Positions 20,724 to 31,706 of a DNA stretch of 64,000 nucleotides are shown here, one piece after another (positions within the stretch are counted from its first letter, which is position 1; each line of letters opens with the position of its first letter). The stretch comes from Panax quinquefolius (lineage: Eukaryota; Streptophyta; Magnoliopsida; Apiales; Araliaceae). The notes under the pieces are model-generated. The model did not search any database. It had not been told where the DNA came from and worked only from the letters and a program-made list of their open reading frames with translations. The position numbers were made by a program, and so were the translations under genes. The stretch lies in assembly GCA_020205615.1 (NCBI GenBank), contig CM035153.1:98542735-98606734 (forward strand), read 5' to 3'.

Positions 20724-23411
20724 ATGACCCAAAGAATTATTTGAAAACTGAAAAGGAATCCAAATTTAAAATGTGAAGATGATGTCTGAATCCAGTGGAA
20801 GAACTGGTGAAATAAAGGAATCAGGAGTGCTAGGGAACACGTCAGTTGTCAAAGAAACTGAAGAAGAAGAAGAAGAAGCTAACCAGGAAGAAGCCATTTA
20901 CTTTAATCAGAAAAAGAAAAGGGAAAAGGAAGCTGAAAATCAAAACTACAGAAGAACTTCAAGGATCCACTACCAATAAGCTCATAGAGTCCTCATACAT
21001 TGAGACTCTACAGATCCTAAGAAGGAAGCAACAATAGGCTTAGGCAGAAGAAGATAGAGCAACCATATCTCAGCTGCCGAAAAAGAATAAAATCAGCCAC
21101 AAGACCAAAAGGCCATCAATCTCTTCGATCGTAGAGTCTCTCGCCGATCGAGAGACCGCACTCAAACAAGGAAGTAGCAAGAACAAACATTTTGGTTGAT
21201 CGATCAAGTATAAAATCAAGAAAGTCCTAAGGTCGTGGCTCACCCTTAAAAAGCCAAGAAGAAAAAATCGTCAAGAAATATATTCTTGTCAATGAGAAAG
21301 CACTAAAGAAGGAAGAAAAGGAATTGCTCAAAAAAAGGAACCAAAGAAATGAAAGCCAAATAAATCAAAGCTCCAACCGAGGGGGGATACCCGGGATCTC
21401 GATGATAGAAGATACACCTATCGAGGGGGGGAGATGATAGAAAGTGCTCCAACCGAGGGGGGAGCCGCTAATCGACCAAGTGGATGATCACACCGAGGGG
21501 AGGCTCATAATATCCCCATGATGTAACGTAAGAAGAGGTTTCAAAGACAAAGAAGGAGAACCAAAGACAAGAACATCATGAGGCCATTGATATAATGGAA
21601 TCCTCAAACGAGAATAGAGAAGAGGAGGAAGACGACGAGGTCGAGATCATAGCCAGTACATCATGGGCAGGCATGTAAGAGCCAACTATGAGCAATTATT
21701 TGCATATCTTCCTATGATGCCTTTCCACTGAGCTCAAATTCTGAACTCTTGGGATCACATGTTCTAGAGTTTCAAAGAGTATCCAGCTATCTCAGTACTA
21801 GCCAATGGATTCCCAGGGAGATTCAATTTTGCCAAGAAGCTTCTCACCAATAGCTTCTTCCTCAAAGAACAAACTTGAGGTACTATCTATCCCAACTCTT
21901 TCAGTAGTTAATCACTTGCCATCATCCTCATTTAATCAATTTTATGAATTCCCACAATGGTCGGAAGTGATTCTTCATCCATCGAATCAATTTCCAATCT
22001 TATAGTAATCCCAAAATTCTCAGAATCGAGGAACCAAATAAGATCGACTCTCTAATGCTCCCATAGCCTACCAACTCTACGATCATCGACTTTAGCCCCT
22101 CAGAGAGTATCCACCTCAAATCGAGAGTCACCAAGCTTCAACATCCAAACCCAGCCCTCCATCGATATTCCTCTTCCTCTAGAAATGAATGTTTCAATCT
22201 TGATCTTTCCTCTCCTCATGCAAGATAAATTCAAAAGCAAACCTCCTCCTTCTCAAAATTTTCCACACTCGATGAAATTTCGTCGAGTCTACCCACCAAA
22301 ACCGATTTATCGTAAATATCTAAGAAAGTGGTCAAGAACTTGATGAAAGTCTTGAGGATCACACCGCGCCTCATTCAAATTGAGATTAAGATCCATGATC
22401 AATGCCGCAAACAATTTCCCAAGCTCTCTAAGCTCGAGCTCTAAAACACTCAAAGAGATCCTCAAAGAAATGCTTCAGAGCATATAAACGATGATGTGGA
22501 TGATATTCACTTTCAGCAACCAAGAACCACAAAAAGAAGCTATCCTAATCCTATAGAAGCCAACCAAGAGACTCAAAATCAACGCATGATTGAAAGCTTC
22601 CTCAATCTACGATCATCATCAAAGAATTTCAACAATTCTATGTCAAGAATGGCCAACAAATGATAACATTCTATCCATCCTTCAAAGAACGGAAGCTAGG
22701 TCTCAAGCTCTCGATCAAAGAAAATAGAGAGGACATTGCTCAGACTCAAGAGTCAACTCAACGAGCTTGTTCAAGGACCAATCGCCTTTCGAGATGATAT
22801 TCAAACCCTCGATGTCGACATAAAGGGGAGAATAAAGGGTAAAGGAGGAGAGATCGTGGAGGCAAAGGCAAAGGCAGAGGTCAATTCCAACCTCAATCCT
22901 CAAGGAATCCTCCCAAGCAAGGCAAATCCACCAAATAGACTCCATGATCCAAACCATCGACTCAACGATCCGATCAAAGAGGAAGTTTTAATGGCTCAAC
23001 CTTTAAGGAGTCTAGGAAAAGCCACCAACTCTCATACAAGGACAACAACAAAGCCCTAAGAATGCCAATTGAGATCCCGATTCATGAATAGGCATGATCA
23101 CAATCCAAGGCTAAGCCCAAGTGAGTCTGGAAGATCTAGCCAGAGAGACGGCAAGCAGGTGAAAAGGAGAGTCGAGGAATATGCAAATCCTCCAAGGAGC
23201 AAAAGGTCAAGAAATAGAGATAAGTTGAATTTCAATTTTATTGATGTAGTCAAACTTAAATGTAATATCTATCCTCATACATCAATAAATTCATGCTTAT
23301 TCTCTAAGAAATTTCAAATGCCACCAAAATACTAAGTCATATTTACTTTACAAGAATCGCATATAGGATTTGATAATCATGACAACAAATCTCCTAGGTT
23401 ATGTCAACATC
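20724..23411 (+). other. RT-4 long post-pol region with purine-tract repeats
   Basis: Fragmented frames remain: a Lys/Glu-rich part at 20773-21037, a Ser-rich part at 21805-22005 (SFSPIASSSKNK) and a basic part at 22736-23335. They may be the tail of the extra ORF. At 21376-21503 four polypurine-tract-like blocks (GAGGGGGGA type) occur within 130 bp, in repeats that also share GCTCCAACCGAGG. ATCGTAG or its complement recurs at about 21129, 22078 and 22607. Confidence 0.5.
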
Positions 23412-23424
23412 AAATAGGGGGAGA
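23412..23424 (+). promoter_or_regulatory. RT-4 polypurine tract
   Basis: AAATAGGGGGAGA directly precedes the 3' LTR (TGTTAGAAG at 23426), the usual form in Sireviruses. Confidence 0.85.
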
Positions 23425-23425
23425 T

Positions 23426-24648
23426 TGTTAGAAGAATGCATATTTTGATTTGATGTTTAAAGTAAATACTCATGATTATATGTAAAGCCCTTCAAGGAAT
23501 ATATGTATAAGGGCTTAGTGATAGATAAAATTTGTTAGGTTGATCTTTGCTTTAAATGTTCATCATTCCATAAATGAATGTATAGATAAAGAAATCAAAG
23601 ATGTTAGGTTGATCCATGACTTGAAGAGTATAGATAGGCTTCATCAACAATCGTAGTCTATCAAACTGATCAACAAATTGCAGAAGCTAAGGCAGGATCG
23701 TAGTACTAAGATGATCGTAGTGTATCTGCCTTGAAGGGCCTCTCCAGAAATCGTAGAGTGGTCCAGACATTTACCGAAGCCAACTCAAAGATCGTAGTGT
23801 GCTTTCAGAAACATAGAGTCGGCAAGACGAGCAAGCAAAGAACATAGTATTCAAAGATCGTAGTATGCAAATTCTTGAAAGAAATCGTAGTGTTCAGACC
23901 AAGCACAAATATGACAAGACACCACGACATGGATCGTAGAGTCTCATCTCTCTATCAGGTCAAGCATCGAGCTCTATCTTCTGCTTGAAGATAAATTCAA
24001 ACAAATGAGGAATGAGTTTCAAACGTTGAAGCTTCACCAAATTCCAACGGTACAAAAAGATATCCTTAGTATTCATCAAAAGGAACGTGTTCAAGAAGAT
24101 AAGAAAAGGACCATTGGGCAGGGAAAACACCTTTTCGTGTGTTAGTGAGAAAGCAAATCGCCTGCCGCCGTCAAATGGGCGTAATGCAATTTAAAGATGT
24201 GCGTAAATGTCTCCATCAAAGCTCGTAAATGTCAAACGATTTAATGCTTCATCGATGACTTCAACGAATAGATTTCAAAGATCACATATATACGTAATAT
24301 ACGTATACATGAGAGAAGAAATCAAGCACTCAACAAAAAAACGACAAGAACACTCAACGCTCAACTCTACGATCCGAGAAAAAGAGGAAGCTTGCTCACC
24401 ACTCAGCTTCTTTCAACAAGTGCTTAATCGCAAATCGAGTAGCCTCAATCACAACTCAACAACTATCAATCTATCAAGTAAGAAGTTCCAAGTCGAAAGG
24501 ACTTGAAGAGTTCTAAGTGAATCAGAAGAGCCAAGTCTTCTAGACTTGAAGAGTTCAAGAGTGAACTTAGAAGTGCCTGCATCACCGGTCTAGAAGGAAT
24601 CAGTGAGATTCGTAAAGTGTAAAAGACATCCTTAGTGGATTTCCTACT
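23426..24648 (+). repeat. RT-4 3' LTR, first part
   Basis: Homologous to 12461-13691 of the 5' LTR, including the CGTAG cluster (23650-23945). The match ends after GATTTCCTACT at 24648, where CACTA sequence begins. The LTR resumes at 29971. Confidence 0.9.
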
Positions 24649-24824
24649 TCTGTTCATTTACAAATATAGACCTGTTATAAACTCATAACCCAAATCAACT
24701 ATACATGTTATAAACTAGTAACCCAAATCAAATATATAGATAAAAAATATAATGGTCGTCAATACAACTCAAAAACTGTACAAATACATACATGAAACTC
24801 AGAATATAACATAAACTAAACTAA
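24649..24824 (-). other. DT-5 3' flank, truncated
   Basis: AT-rich, with TTATAAACT-AACCCAAATCAA repeated twice (24675 and 24710). No terminal inverted repeat is seen. Confidence 0.6.
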
Positions 24825-25063
24825 CTACAACCCGTCGCATGTCTCCATGTCATCTAGTCGGCAGTCATCACCCTGTACTGGAGGAGGCTGCTCGTCAACT
24901 CGACGGTCATCGCCCTATACTGGAGGAGGTTGCTCGTCAAATCGATGGTCATCGCCCTATACTAGAGGAGGCTGCTCGTCATCAGCTCGACGGTCATCAC
25001 CAGTTCCTCCACCTCCACCTCCATGAGTCTCATCAACAAGACCCTACAAAATTAAAATATTAA
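24825..25063 (-). pseudogene. DT-5 transposase, C-terminal exon with repeat
   Basis: On the minus strand this reads DETHGGGGGGTGDDRR, then about three copies of a 17-codon repeat DDxRxDEQPPPVQG, and ends LDDMETCDGL at TAG 24825-24827. In two copies the CAG of VQG is TAG, so the frame is closed twice. Proline- and acid-rich C-terminal tails are usual for the CACTA transposase. The exon is separated from the DUF4216 exon by the tandem array 25100-25985. Confidence 0.7.
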
Positions 25064-25099
25064 TAACAAAATCAAAATGAAAACATATTTACATTATTT

Positions 25100-25985
25100 T
25101 AGTTTGTGTTCTTCAAGTTAAGCGGACGGGACTCAAACTCGGGCTCCGTATATCAGAATCGAGTCCCATCAGTTGTAACGCGTGTCTATTGCCTATGCGG
25201 TGCTATTGCCTATGTCCATGTGTCAACTATACGGTCGGGGCTGGTTTTGAGCTTTTTTTAGCTTTTTGACCAAGTTTTGGCAAGTTTTGCAAACATGGCG
25301 ATAACTCAGATTTTGTATGTTGGAATCGAGTCCCGTAAGTTCTAACGCGTGTCTAATACCTACTCGGTGGTATGTGTGTGTTTGTGTGTCGTTTGGGTGA
25401 CCAAAACACATTTTGACCTATTTTTTAGCTTTTTGACCAAGTGTTGGCGAGTTTTGCAAACTGGGTGATAACTCAGATTTCGTATGTTAGAATCGAGTCC
25501 CGTAAGTTCTAATGCATGTCTAATACCTACTCGATGCTATGTGTGTGTTTATGTGGCGTTCGGGCGACCGAAGTGCGTTTTGACCTGTTTTCGGCTTTTT
25601 GACCAAGTGTTGACGAGTTTTGCAAACTGAGCGATAACTCAGATTTCGTTTTTTGGAATTGAGTCCCGTAAGTTCTAACGCGTGTCTAATACCTACTCGG
25701 TGCTATGTGAGAGTTTGTGTGGCGTTCGGGCTACCGAAGTGCGTTTTGACCTATTTTTTGGCTTTTCACCCAAGTGTTGGCGAGTTTTACAAACTGGGCG
25801 ATAACTCGGATTCCGTATGTCGGAATCGAGTCCCGTAAGTTCTAACACGTGTCTAATAACCTACTCGGTGCTATGTGTGTCTTTGTGTGTCATTCGGGCG
25901 ACCGAAACGCGCTTTGACCTATTTTTCGGCTTTTTGACTAAGTGTTGGCGAGTTTTGCAAACTGGGCGATAACTCGGATTCCGCG
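25100..25985. repeat. 167-bp tandem repeat array in DT-5
   Basis: The word GATAACTC(A/G)GATT occurs at 25300, 25467, 25633, 25800 and 25968, giving a period of 166-168 bp and about five units. Each unit holds GAATCGAGTCCCGTAAG, CTTTTTGACCAAGTGTTGG and CGAGTTTTGCAAACTGG. The first unit is the most divergent. It starts where the DUF4216 exon ends and may be intronic or a 3' extension. Readings of it as protein (YRPVCKTRQHLVKK) are probably chance. Confidence 0.9.
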
Positions 25986-26388
25986 CGTAGTACACCTGTG
26001 TTGCTTGACTTGCTAGAATAAAAGGCTCGTCCATACCACTCATCAGTCTTAGTTTTGACTTAACGTTAACAATCACCCGTCCTAATTTTTTATCTACTTT
26101 AACTTCATTCTCAACATCAAACCAATGACAATTGAAGCAAACTAATTCTTTATGACCCCAATACTTGAGCACGACAACTTCTAGCAATCGTCCATACCAG
26201 TCATCCCAAATGTTATTGTAGCAGCTACCTTTCATCACAACACCAGAATCAGCAGAAGTGACTTACCCAATATCGCAACACTTAAATCTGTAACCGTTGA
26301 CAATGTAGCATGTATAAGTATCTACAGATCTTTTAGGGCCATCGGCTATAAGCTTTAGCCGATTGTCAGCTAACTCATCTGTGAGGAC
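25986..26388 (-). pseudogene. DT-5 transposase exon with DUF4216
   Basis: The exon starts after an AG acceptor at 26389-26390 and reads VLTDELADNRLKLIADGPKR, then YIVNGYRF. A TAA at 26263-26265 follows, and the frame continues in phase with DSGVVMKG, WYGRLLEVVVLKYWG, LFxCxWFD-like CFNCHWFD and EPFILASQATQVYYA. This is the DUF4216 domain found C-terminal to the TNP2 core in plant CACTA transposases. The exon runs into the tandem array near 25986. Confidence 0.82.
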
Positions 26389-26485
26389 CTAATGTACATT
26401 AACACAACATTGTAAAAATGTTAATTACGCCATAAGAATAAATCTATGATGGTAGATTCATTGAACTTGTAAAGGTTAGACTTAC

Positions 26486-26585
26486 ATGATCTTTAAACCA
26501 TTGCACAAATTCTCCATTTCTCAAATTTTGCAAATCCTCGTTCGATATACTCAGATTCACTTCACGTACTTCAGCATCATATTGA
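26486..26585 (-). pseudogene. DT-5 transposase, small internal exon
   Basis: Bounded by CAG (26586-26588) and GTAAG (26481-26485) on the minus strand. It codes QYDAEVREVNLSISNEDLQN and ends NGEFVQWFKDH. In CACTA transposases a F-x-x-WF segment links DUF4218 and DUF4216. The frame is open. Confidence 0.75.
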
Positions 26586-26667
26586 CTGTAGCACAGTTAT
26601 ATACTCAATGTGTTTGTAAAGGAACTTGACACAATTACACCAGACATATATTGTTATGACTACTTAC

Positions 26668-26976
26668 TTAATGTATGGCGCTACTTCATTCATGTTGACA
26701 AGTGCATACAATGTGGCAGCTAAATACTCACTATCGGTCAAGAATCGCCTTTTTTTACCGCCGAATGGGCGAACAGGATTACTAAAGGCCATTAGTTCTC
26801 CATTTTCCTCGTACTCAACAGCCTGATTTTAACGTGCGCGATTGTGCTTTGTCTGAACATTCGGCTCAAAGTACAATGAGCAAAAATTAATAAGTTCTTC
26901 CATAACATAACTTTCAGCAATCGACCCCTCTACACGGGCTCTATTCTTCACCTTTTGCTTTAGACATCGCATATAC
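26668..26976 (-). pseudogene. DT-5 transposase exon, end of DUF4218
   Basis: Begins after a 68-bp intron (26977-27044) and reads YMRCLKQKVKNRARVEGSIAE, SYVMEELINFCSLYFE, a TAA in place of a sense codon after HNRAR, then FGGKKRRFLTDSEYLAATLYALVN. It ends at a GTAAGT donor (26662-26667). This is the C-terminal half of DUF4218. Confidence 0.82.
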
Positions 26977-27044
26977 CTATGTGATATATAGATTAGCAAG
27001 AAAAAATGAACATTTTACCGTATTAAACACATTAATGTCATTAC

Positions 27045-27576
27045 CTCTCGAATGGATACATCCATCTATATTGTTCTTGAAGTGTAAAAACTTAGTCACG
27101 GCAGATAAGATGGTGTGCTTTTCGTGCCCGTCATACAGTGGCGTCGCTGCTTCATGCAATAACTCATAGAAACCCTTAGCCCCATCATTCGGCTCTTACT
27201 CGACGCTACTGCCATCCCTGTCTGTACTCCACTGGAAGTATGAACCAGCAGCTTCGACTATTATGTTAGTACAGTCAAAGGTTTCATCACCTCCGGATTC
27301 GGTTTCTGATTCATGTTCATCCAACCAGGTTTCCCCATGATAGATCCATGTCGTATAACCCTGATTGAACCCATACGTAAATAAGTCGCACATGACATCA
27401 CTCCTTTGCTTCCACACTTCATTCACACACCTCTTATAAGGACATCTGATCTCATCGTCGCTAATTTGCTCAAACGCGAAGTTGAGAAACTGTTTAACCC
27501 CACTACGATACTCAGAGCTAAGCCCACTCCTATCAGTGGCTACCCTACGTTCCATCCAACTTTGATCAACAGACAT
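27045..27576 (-). pseudogene. DT-5 transposase N-terminal exon (transposase-associated domain) fused to DUF4218
   Basis: The probable start is ATG 27576 (MSVDQSWM); upstream codons run into a TA repeat. Residues 1-100 match the plant transposase-associated domain, with SGVKQFLNFAFEQ, IRCPYKRCVN and GYTTWIYHGE. An acidic stretch follows. A TAA at 27196-27198 interrupts it, and the same frame goes on with KGFYELLHEAATPLYDGHEK and KFLHFKN. At about 27066-27078 the reading switches frame directly to YRWMYPFER, which belongs to DUF4218 several hundred residues further on in complete transposases. The TNP2 catalytic domain and the start of DUF4218 were therefore deleted. The exon ends at GAGAG|GTAATG (27044/27045). 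Confidence 0.85.
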
Positions 27577-29700
27577 CTCGGACAACTGTCTGCTATATAT
27601 ATATATATATGGAAAGTTAGACAAACACAATCATGTCTCCAAGTTAATATATATGCAATCTTATGAGTTTCCTAACTTCATCTCCCACTCTAACGGGTCA
27701 GGCTTTTATCCCATTCTCGGATGTGTCGCCTCACTAATGCCAACAACTTGAACACATTGCTTTAAATTTTTCAGAAATTTCGGCAGCACCTCCCCATGGT
27801 CTTCAAGTACACGAAATAGACTAACACATCGTAGTCTAAATATGCACCCGAAGAACATGTAGAGATATATACTGACCGAAAATTCAAAAAATATAAAGAT
27901 GTGCTCAAGTCGTTAACACCGACCTATATAAGTGAGATCGAAACATACAAGAACAGTCCCAAAACGGGGACTATTTGAGATTCACTCCTACTAAGTGAAT
28001 CTCAAACGGGTTACTAAGCTTCCTAAACTATATAAAAATATGCACGTATGAAATTGAACTCTTTCCTAAAACAAAAGGAATACTATCTTGAGAATGAATT
28101 ATGAACCACAATAAAAGAAATTAATTCATTGATTCTCATGAGTATACAAAATAAAAGACAACATATTAAATAATCCTCTAGAACATACGTGCTTGAAATT
28201 AGTCATGAGGTATATCTTGCTTGAAATTATGCATTCAGCATTGGGAGTATTCGGACTCATGTATATAGTAGGTTGAGCGAATACGATAAAGGAAAAATTA
28301 ATTCTTTTTTAAAGAATGAATTGAAGAAAAAAGACCAATGTGTAGGAGTTGTCATTAAAAATCAATAATGAATAAAGAGAAACTTGAATAATGAAATGGC
28401 AAAACTTATAACAAGAATGTGTGCAGGCAATTCAGAATAAAAGAGTAAATATCCGTAAATAAGCAAACCTCTTTAATTCGATCTCAATAGTCAATAACAC
28501 TTTAAGTTAGCAAAAACTCAAGTAACATAGTAAACAAAATCCAATCTTTTAACGGTACATAACATGATCACATTGGTAAACACTAAAAATAATCCAAAAC
28601 CTTTAAAAGGGATTATAGCATTCACAGGGACATAACATTACTAACATTCATACACTTGAAAACACTCACTCAATACGCACATACATAGACTACGAGAATG
28701 ATTAAAGAGACTTACCCTCTATGTTTTTTTTTAATTATAATTTCATGTGTACAACTGTTCTATTGAGTGATAAAAGGGTTCTTTCAAGTTTCTATATGAG
28801 ATCTAAAGTTCTGAACCAATGCAATTCCAGTACTGAATTCTTCCTCCCACAATTTAATTATCGTACATACATAACATATCAGGTAAAACTAGTGCAAATC
28901 AAAACTTTGAGGAATCCAATTTTTCTTTTTCTCCTAATATGGTATCATTGTTGTTACAAAAAGATCAAAGATGCCAAACATGTTAATATCTGTGTATGCC
29001 CAAGAAGCAAATATAACAAAATGATGTAGATGGAATATCCATTACTCACATTACTCACATTCATAGAACCAAACAGTACTGAAATTACAGACCCCTAAAC
29101 TCACATTACTCATATTCAGAAAATGAATAGCACATGAATATAGAAAAATTACATACCCCTAAAAATAGTAGAGACCCCCAAAAATATTCAAAACATATAT
29201 TTTTCATTAATTAAAACTGAATCAAACACATTTGATAAGCTAACAATTTATACTGCACCGAAAATGAAATCTCTGCAACACAAATTAATACATACCTTTT
29301 TGGACTTAGTCCAAGAGTTGTGTTATATCAATACCTGAAGAGAAACGAAGCCCTTTTACTGTCAAAATCCTAGCTCCTGATGTATGTTGTGTGTGTGGCG
29401 TGTAAATGCCAGTGAAGAGAAAGAAGAACAGTAGCAATGAAAAGGGAAAATGAAGAGGGAGAAGTAACCGGCCGGTGAACAGGAAGGACGAGCGAGGGAG
29501 GGACGGAAAAGGAACGAGCAGCAGGGGATGAACGAAATGGGTGAACTGGGAAAAATAAGAGAAATCTATTGAGCAAAATAGAGAATCAATTGAGCTAAAT
29601 GGGCGAATTGGGAGCGAAATTCGAATTGAGAGGGAACGAGAAAAAAATCAGAAAGAGGGAACAAATGGAGTCGTTTTCGTCGCAAACTGGGCGTAAAATA
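27577..29700 (-). other. DT-5 5' noncoding region
   Basis: About 2.1 kb without a recognisable gene, AT-rich, with a (TA)n run at about 27593-27609. It presumably holds the promoter, untranslated leader and perhaps introns of the transposase gene. Short ORFs at 28721 and 29370 show no family resemblance. Confidence 0.5.
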
Positions 29701-29970
29701 TAAGACTCATTACCGATGGCATAGCCGTCGATACATCCCCGTCGCTATTAGGTCATTATCGACGGCCTTACCGTCGCCTTGAACATTACCTCCGTCGCCA
29801 ATGAATTTTCCCTCCACCACCAACTTTTCGCTCCAAAATTTCTCCTGGGAAAATGTCATTATCGACGGCCCACATTATCGATGGCATACCCGTCAGTATT
29901 AATGTCATTCGCGACGGGAAAACCGCCGTCGCCCATAACCCCGTCGCCAATGACCCTTTTTCTTGTAGTG
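29701..29970 (-). repeat. DT-5 subterminal GACGG repeats and 5' terminal inverted repeat
   Basis: The terminus (29957-29970) reads CACTACAAGAAAAA on the minus strand. Over the next 260 bp, ATCGACGGC/GGCGACGG-type words recur in both orientations more than ten times. Such subterminal repeats are transposase-binding regions in CACTA elements. Confidence 0.9.
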
Positions 29971-30233
29971 GAGTAGAAGAGTAGACTAGGAGCTTTGAGT
30001 GCTCCGAACCACTTAAAAACAACTGTGTCTATTTATAACTGCTATAACTACTATAACTGCTATAACTACCTTTCTTTCTTTAATTTGCTATCTAAAAGGG
30101 ATTTCAAAGAAACAATAATTCCGCTATGCTTAAAAGCTTTATCAAAACAGTCTTTAAACAAAGAAAAGTTTTTAATATCTATTCAACCCCCCCCCCCCCT
30201 TCTAGATAACTATTGTGCCTCCAGGAACTAACA
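29971..30233 (+). repeat. RT-4 3' LTR, second part
   Basis: Matches 13696-13932 of the 5' LTR, ending GAACTAACA at 30233. A run of about 13 C at 30187-30199 replaces a shorter run in the 5' LTR. Confidence 0.9.
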
Positions 30234-30238
30234 ATACA
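30234..30238 (+). repeat. RT-4 target-site duplication, right copy
   Basis: ATACA, identical to 12456-12460. Confidence 0.92.
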
Positions 30239-30746
30239 TACGATACTATTCATATGTACGACACTATTCACGGGGTACTATTCACAAAGTACTATTCACG
30301 GGGTACTATTCACGACAAAAATTAATTAATTTTTTGCCTAAATTATTTTTGATACATGAATATTTTTCTTGAATTTTACTCCACAAAGTAGTATCATGTT
30401 GACAATTTGGACATTCTTGAACTCTGGATAAATTAAATTATAAATCTTTAAAATTTATCCTTGTTCTCACTTAATTGAATTCTAATATCATTGTCATCAT
30501 CCTCATGCTTATATTGTGATGAAAGTCATCTTTGGCCCGTAGTGCATAGATGGACTATTGATTGGTATGATTATGACCATGAATTAAGTATCGGTATAAT
30601 CATGACCTGTAATGTTACAAATGATGTGGTAAAAGTCTTTATTAGCCCGTAGTGCATTGATGGACAGGTGTATGACATGATCATAACCACTGGTGATACT
30701 AACGAATATTTTTGGCCTGTAGTGCATGGGTAATTCAATGATGTGT
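30239..30746 (+). repeat. RT-3 3' LTR, second part, truncated
   Basis: Continues the LTR after RT-4 with ACTATTCA repeats and two to three CTTTGGCCCGTAGTGCA units. It matches the first LTR up to GATGATGTG (9437 there). The last 1.1 kb of the LTR, including the acceptor-like block and terminus, is absent. At 30746-30747 it is joined to RT-6 pol on the opposite strand. Confidence 0.85.
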
Positions 30747-31706
30747 ACTTTCTTCCTCGTCTATCCTTGCTTCTAGAATAACACCTTCTTGTACTTTCTT
30801 CTTCATATGCATAAGCTCTGGGTTTGTAGCTTGAGCAACTTTAACTTTATCGATTAAAGTCAGTTCTACTCGTATATTTGACATTTTTATGTGGGTCCCT
30901 GGAGTTTTTAACTCTATCTCCATCCTTTGTAAGCCATACAAAATGGGCATTTGTGTTGACAATATCGCACTCGTATCCGCATATGATCTTCTACTCAACA
31001 CGTCAACTACCACATTCGCTTTTACTGAATGGTATTGAATGGTATGGTCGTAATCTTTCAACAGCTCGAGTTAACGTCGTTGCCGCATGTTGAGTTCCTT
31101 TTGGGTGAAAAAATACTTGAGGCTTTTATGATCTGCATAGATCTCCACTTTCTCCCCATACAGGTAATGTCTCAAGATCCTTAGCGCAAAAACGACTGCT
31201 GCTAACTCTAGATCATGAGTAGGATAATTCCTCTCATATTCTTTGAGTTGTCGTGAGGCATAGGCTATGAATTTTCCATGTTGCATGAGAACACATCCTA
31301 AACCTCTGCCTAAAGCATCGCTGTAGATGACAAATCCCTCCGAACCTGATGGTATTGTCAGAACAAGTGTTGAAATGAGTCTCTTCTTGAGTTCTTGGAA
31401 AATCTTCTCACATTCCTCGCTCCATCCGAATTTTGTATCTTTTTGAGTCAGTTGAGTTAATGGAGTGGAGATTCGAGAAAATCATTCCACGAATCTCCGA
31501 TAATAACCAGCTAAGCCTAGAAAGCTACGTACTTCAGTTACTGACTTAGGTTGCTCCCAACTTTGTATTGCTTCAATCTTCGCAGGATCAACTGATATTC
31601 CATGTTTTGATATCACGTGCCCAAGGAATGCTACTTCCTCAAGCCAGAACTAGCATTTCTTCAACGTGACATATAGCTTGTTTTCACGAAGCTTTTGGAG
31701 TATCAG
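30747..31706 (-). pseudogene. RT-6 (Tekay-like Ty3/gypsy) RT end and RNase H
   Basis: On the minus strand, from 31706, it reads KLRENKLYVTLKKC, a stop, [29 protein letters not shown], a stop, [10 protein letters not shown] and the RNase H domain. The RNase H shows [45 protein letters not shown] and [16 protein letters not shown]. The segment DYDHTIQYH-KANVVVDVLSRRS closes the domain, and some linker to integrase follows. The deduced protein is very close to that of RT-10, so they belong to the same lineage. Integrase is missing because the sequence is cut at 30747. At the other end it is interrupted by RT-7; the last five bases (31702-31706, ATCAG) are the target duplication. Confidence 0.88.

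Larger units (their letters stand above)
24649..29970 (-). mobile_element. DT-5: CACTA (En/Spm) DNA transposon, defective
   Basis: The right boundary is the element's 5' terminus: on the minus strand 29970 begins CACTACAAGAAAAAGGG, the plant CACTA terminus, followed by GACGG-rich subterminal repeats. The 3-bp GAG after it (29971-29973) agrees with the uninterrupted 5' LTR (GAGTAGAAGAG at 13696) and is the expected target duplication. The left terminus is missing: neither a CACTACAA inverted repeat nor the LTR bases CAAGGAG are present at 24648, so a deletion removed them. Inside are an N-terminal transposase-associated domain, a DUF4218 end, DUF4216 and a C-terminal exon. The TNP2 catalytic core is gone, so the element cannot have coded its own transposase. 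Confidence 0.92.
12461..30233 (+). mobile_element. RT-4: Sirevirus-like Ty1/copia retrotransposon, nested in RT-3
   Basis: Both LTRs begin TGTTGGAAG/TGTTAGAAG and end GAACTAACA. The flanking ATACA at 12456-12460 and 30234-30238 is a perfect 5-bp target duplication. Without the CACTA insertion the element is about 12.4 kb. The order is LTR, tRNA-Met primer site, gag, protease, integrase, RT, RNase H, about 4 kb of post-pol sequence with an extra ORF, polypurine tract and LTR. Protease-integrase-RT order defines Ty1/copia. The gag style, the WVPK motif before the protease and the long post-pol region point to the Sirevirus lineage. All genes are broken. Confidence 0.9.

Noticed and set aside
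20773..21037. Lysine/glutamate-rich ORFs
   Set aside because: Low-complexity AAGAAG repeats read in overlapping frames; at best the decayed tail of the RT-4 extra ORF.
22715..22957. Hydrophobic ORF on the minus strand
   Set aside because: Antisense of the RT-4 post-pol region; no family resemblance and no support for a gene.
25223..26000. Protein-coding repeats (YRPVCKTRQ...) in the 167-bp array
   Set aside because: Frames are broken between units and the period is not a multiple of three; treated as noncoding tandem DNA.
27593..27609. TA run as the transposase TATA box
   Set aside because: A simple TATATA microsatellite 20 bp before the start codon leaves too little room for a leader.
28721..29576. 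ORFs of 68-102 codons in the DT-5 5' region
   Set aside because: AT-rich, no homology to CACTA proteins or other families, and no conserved start context.
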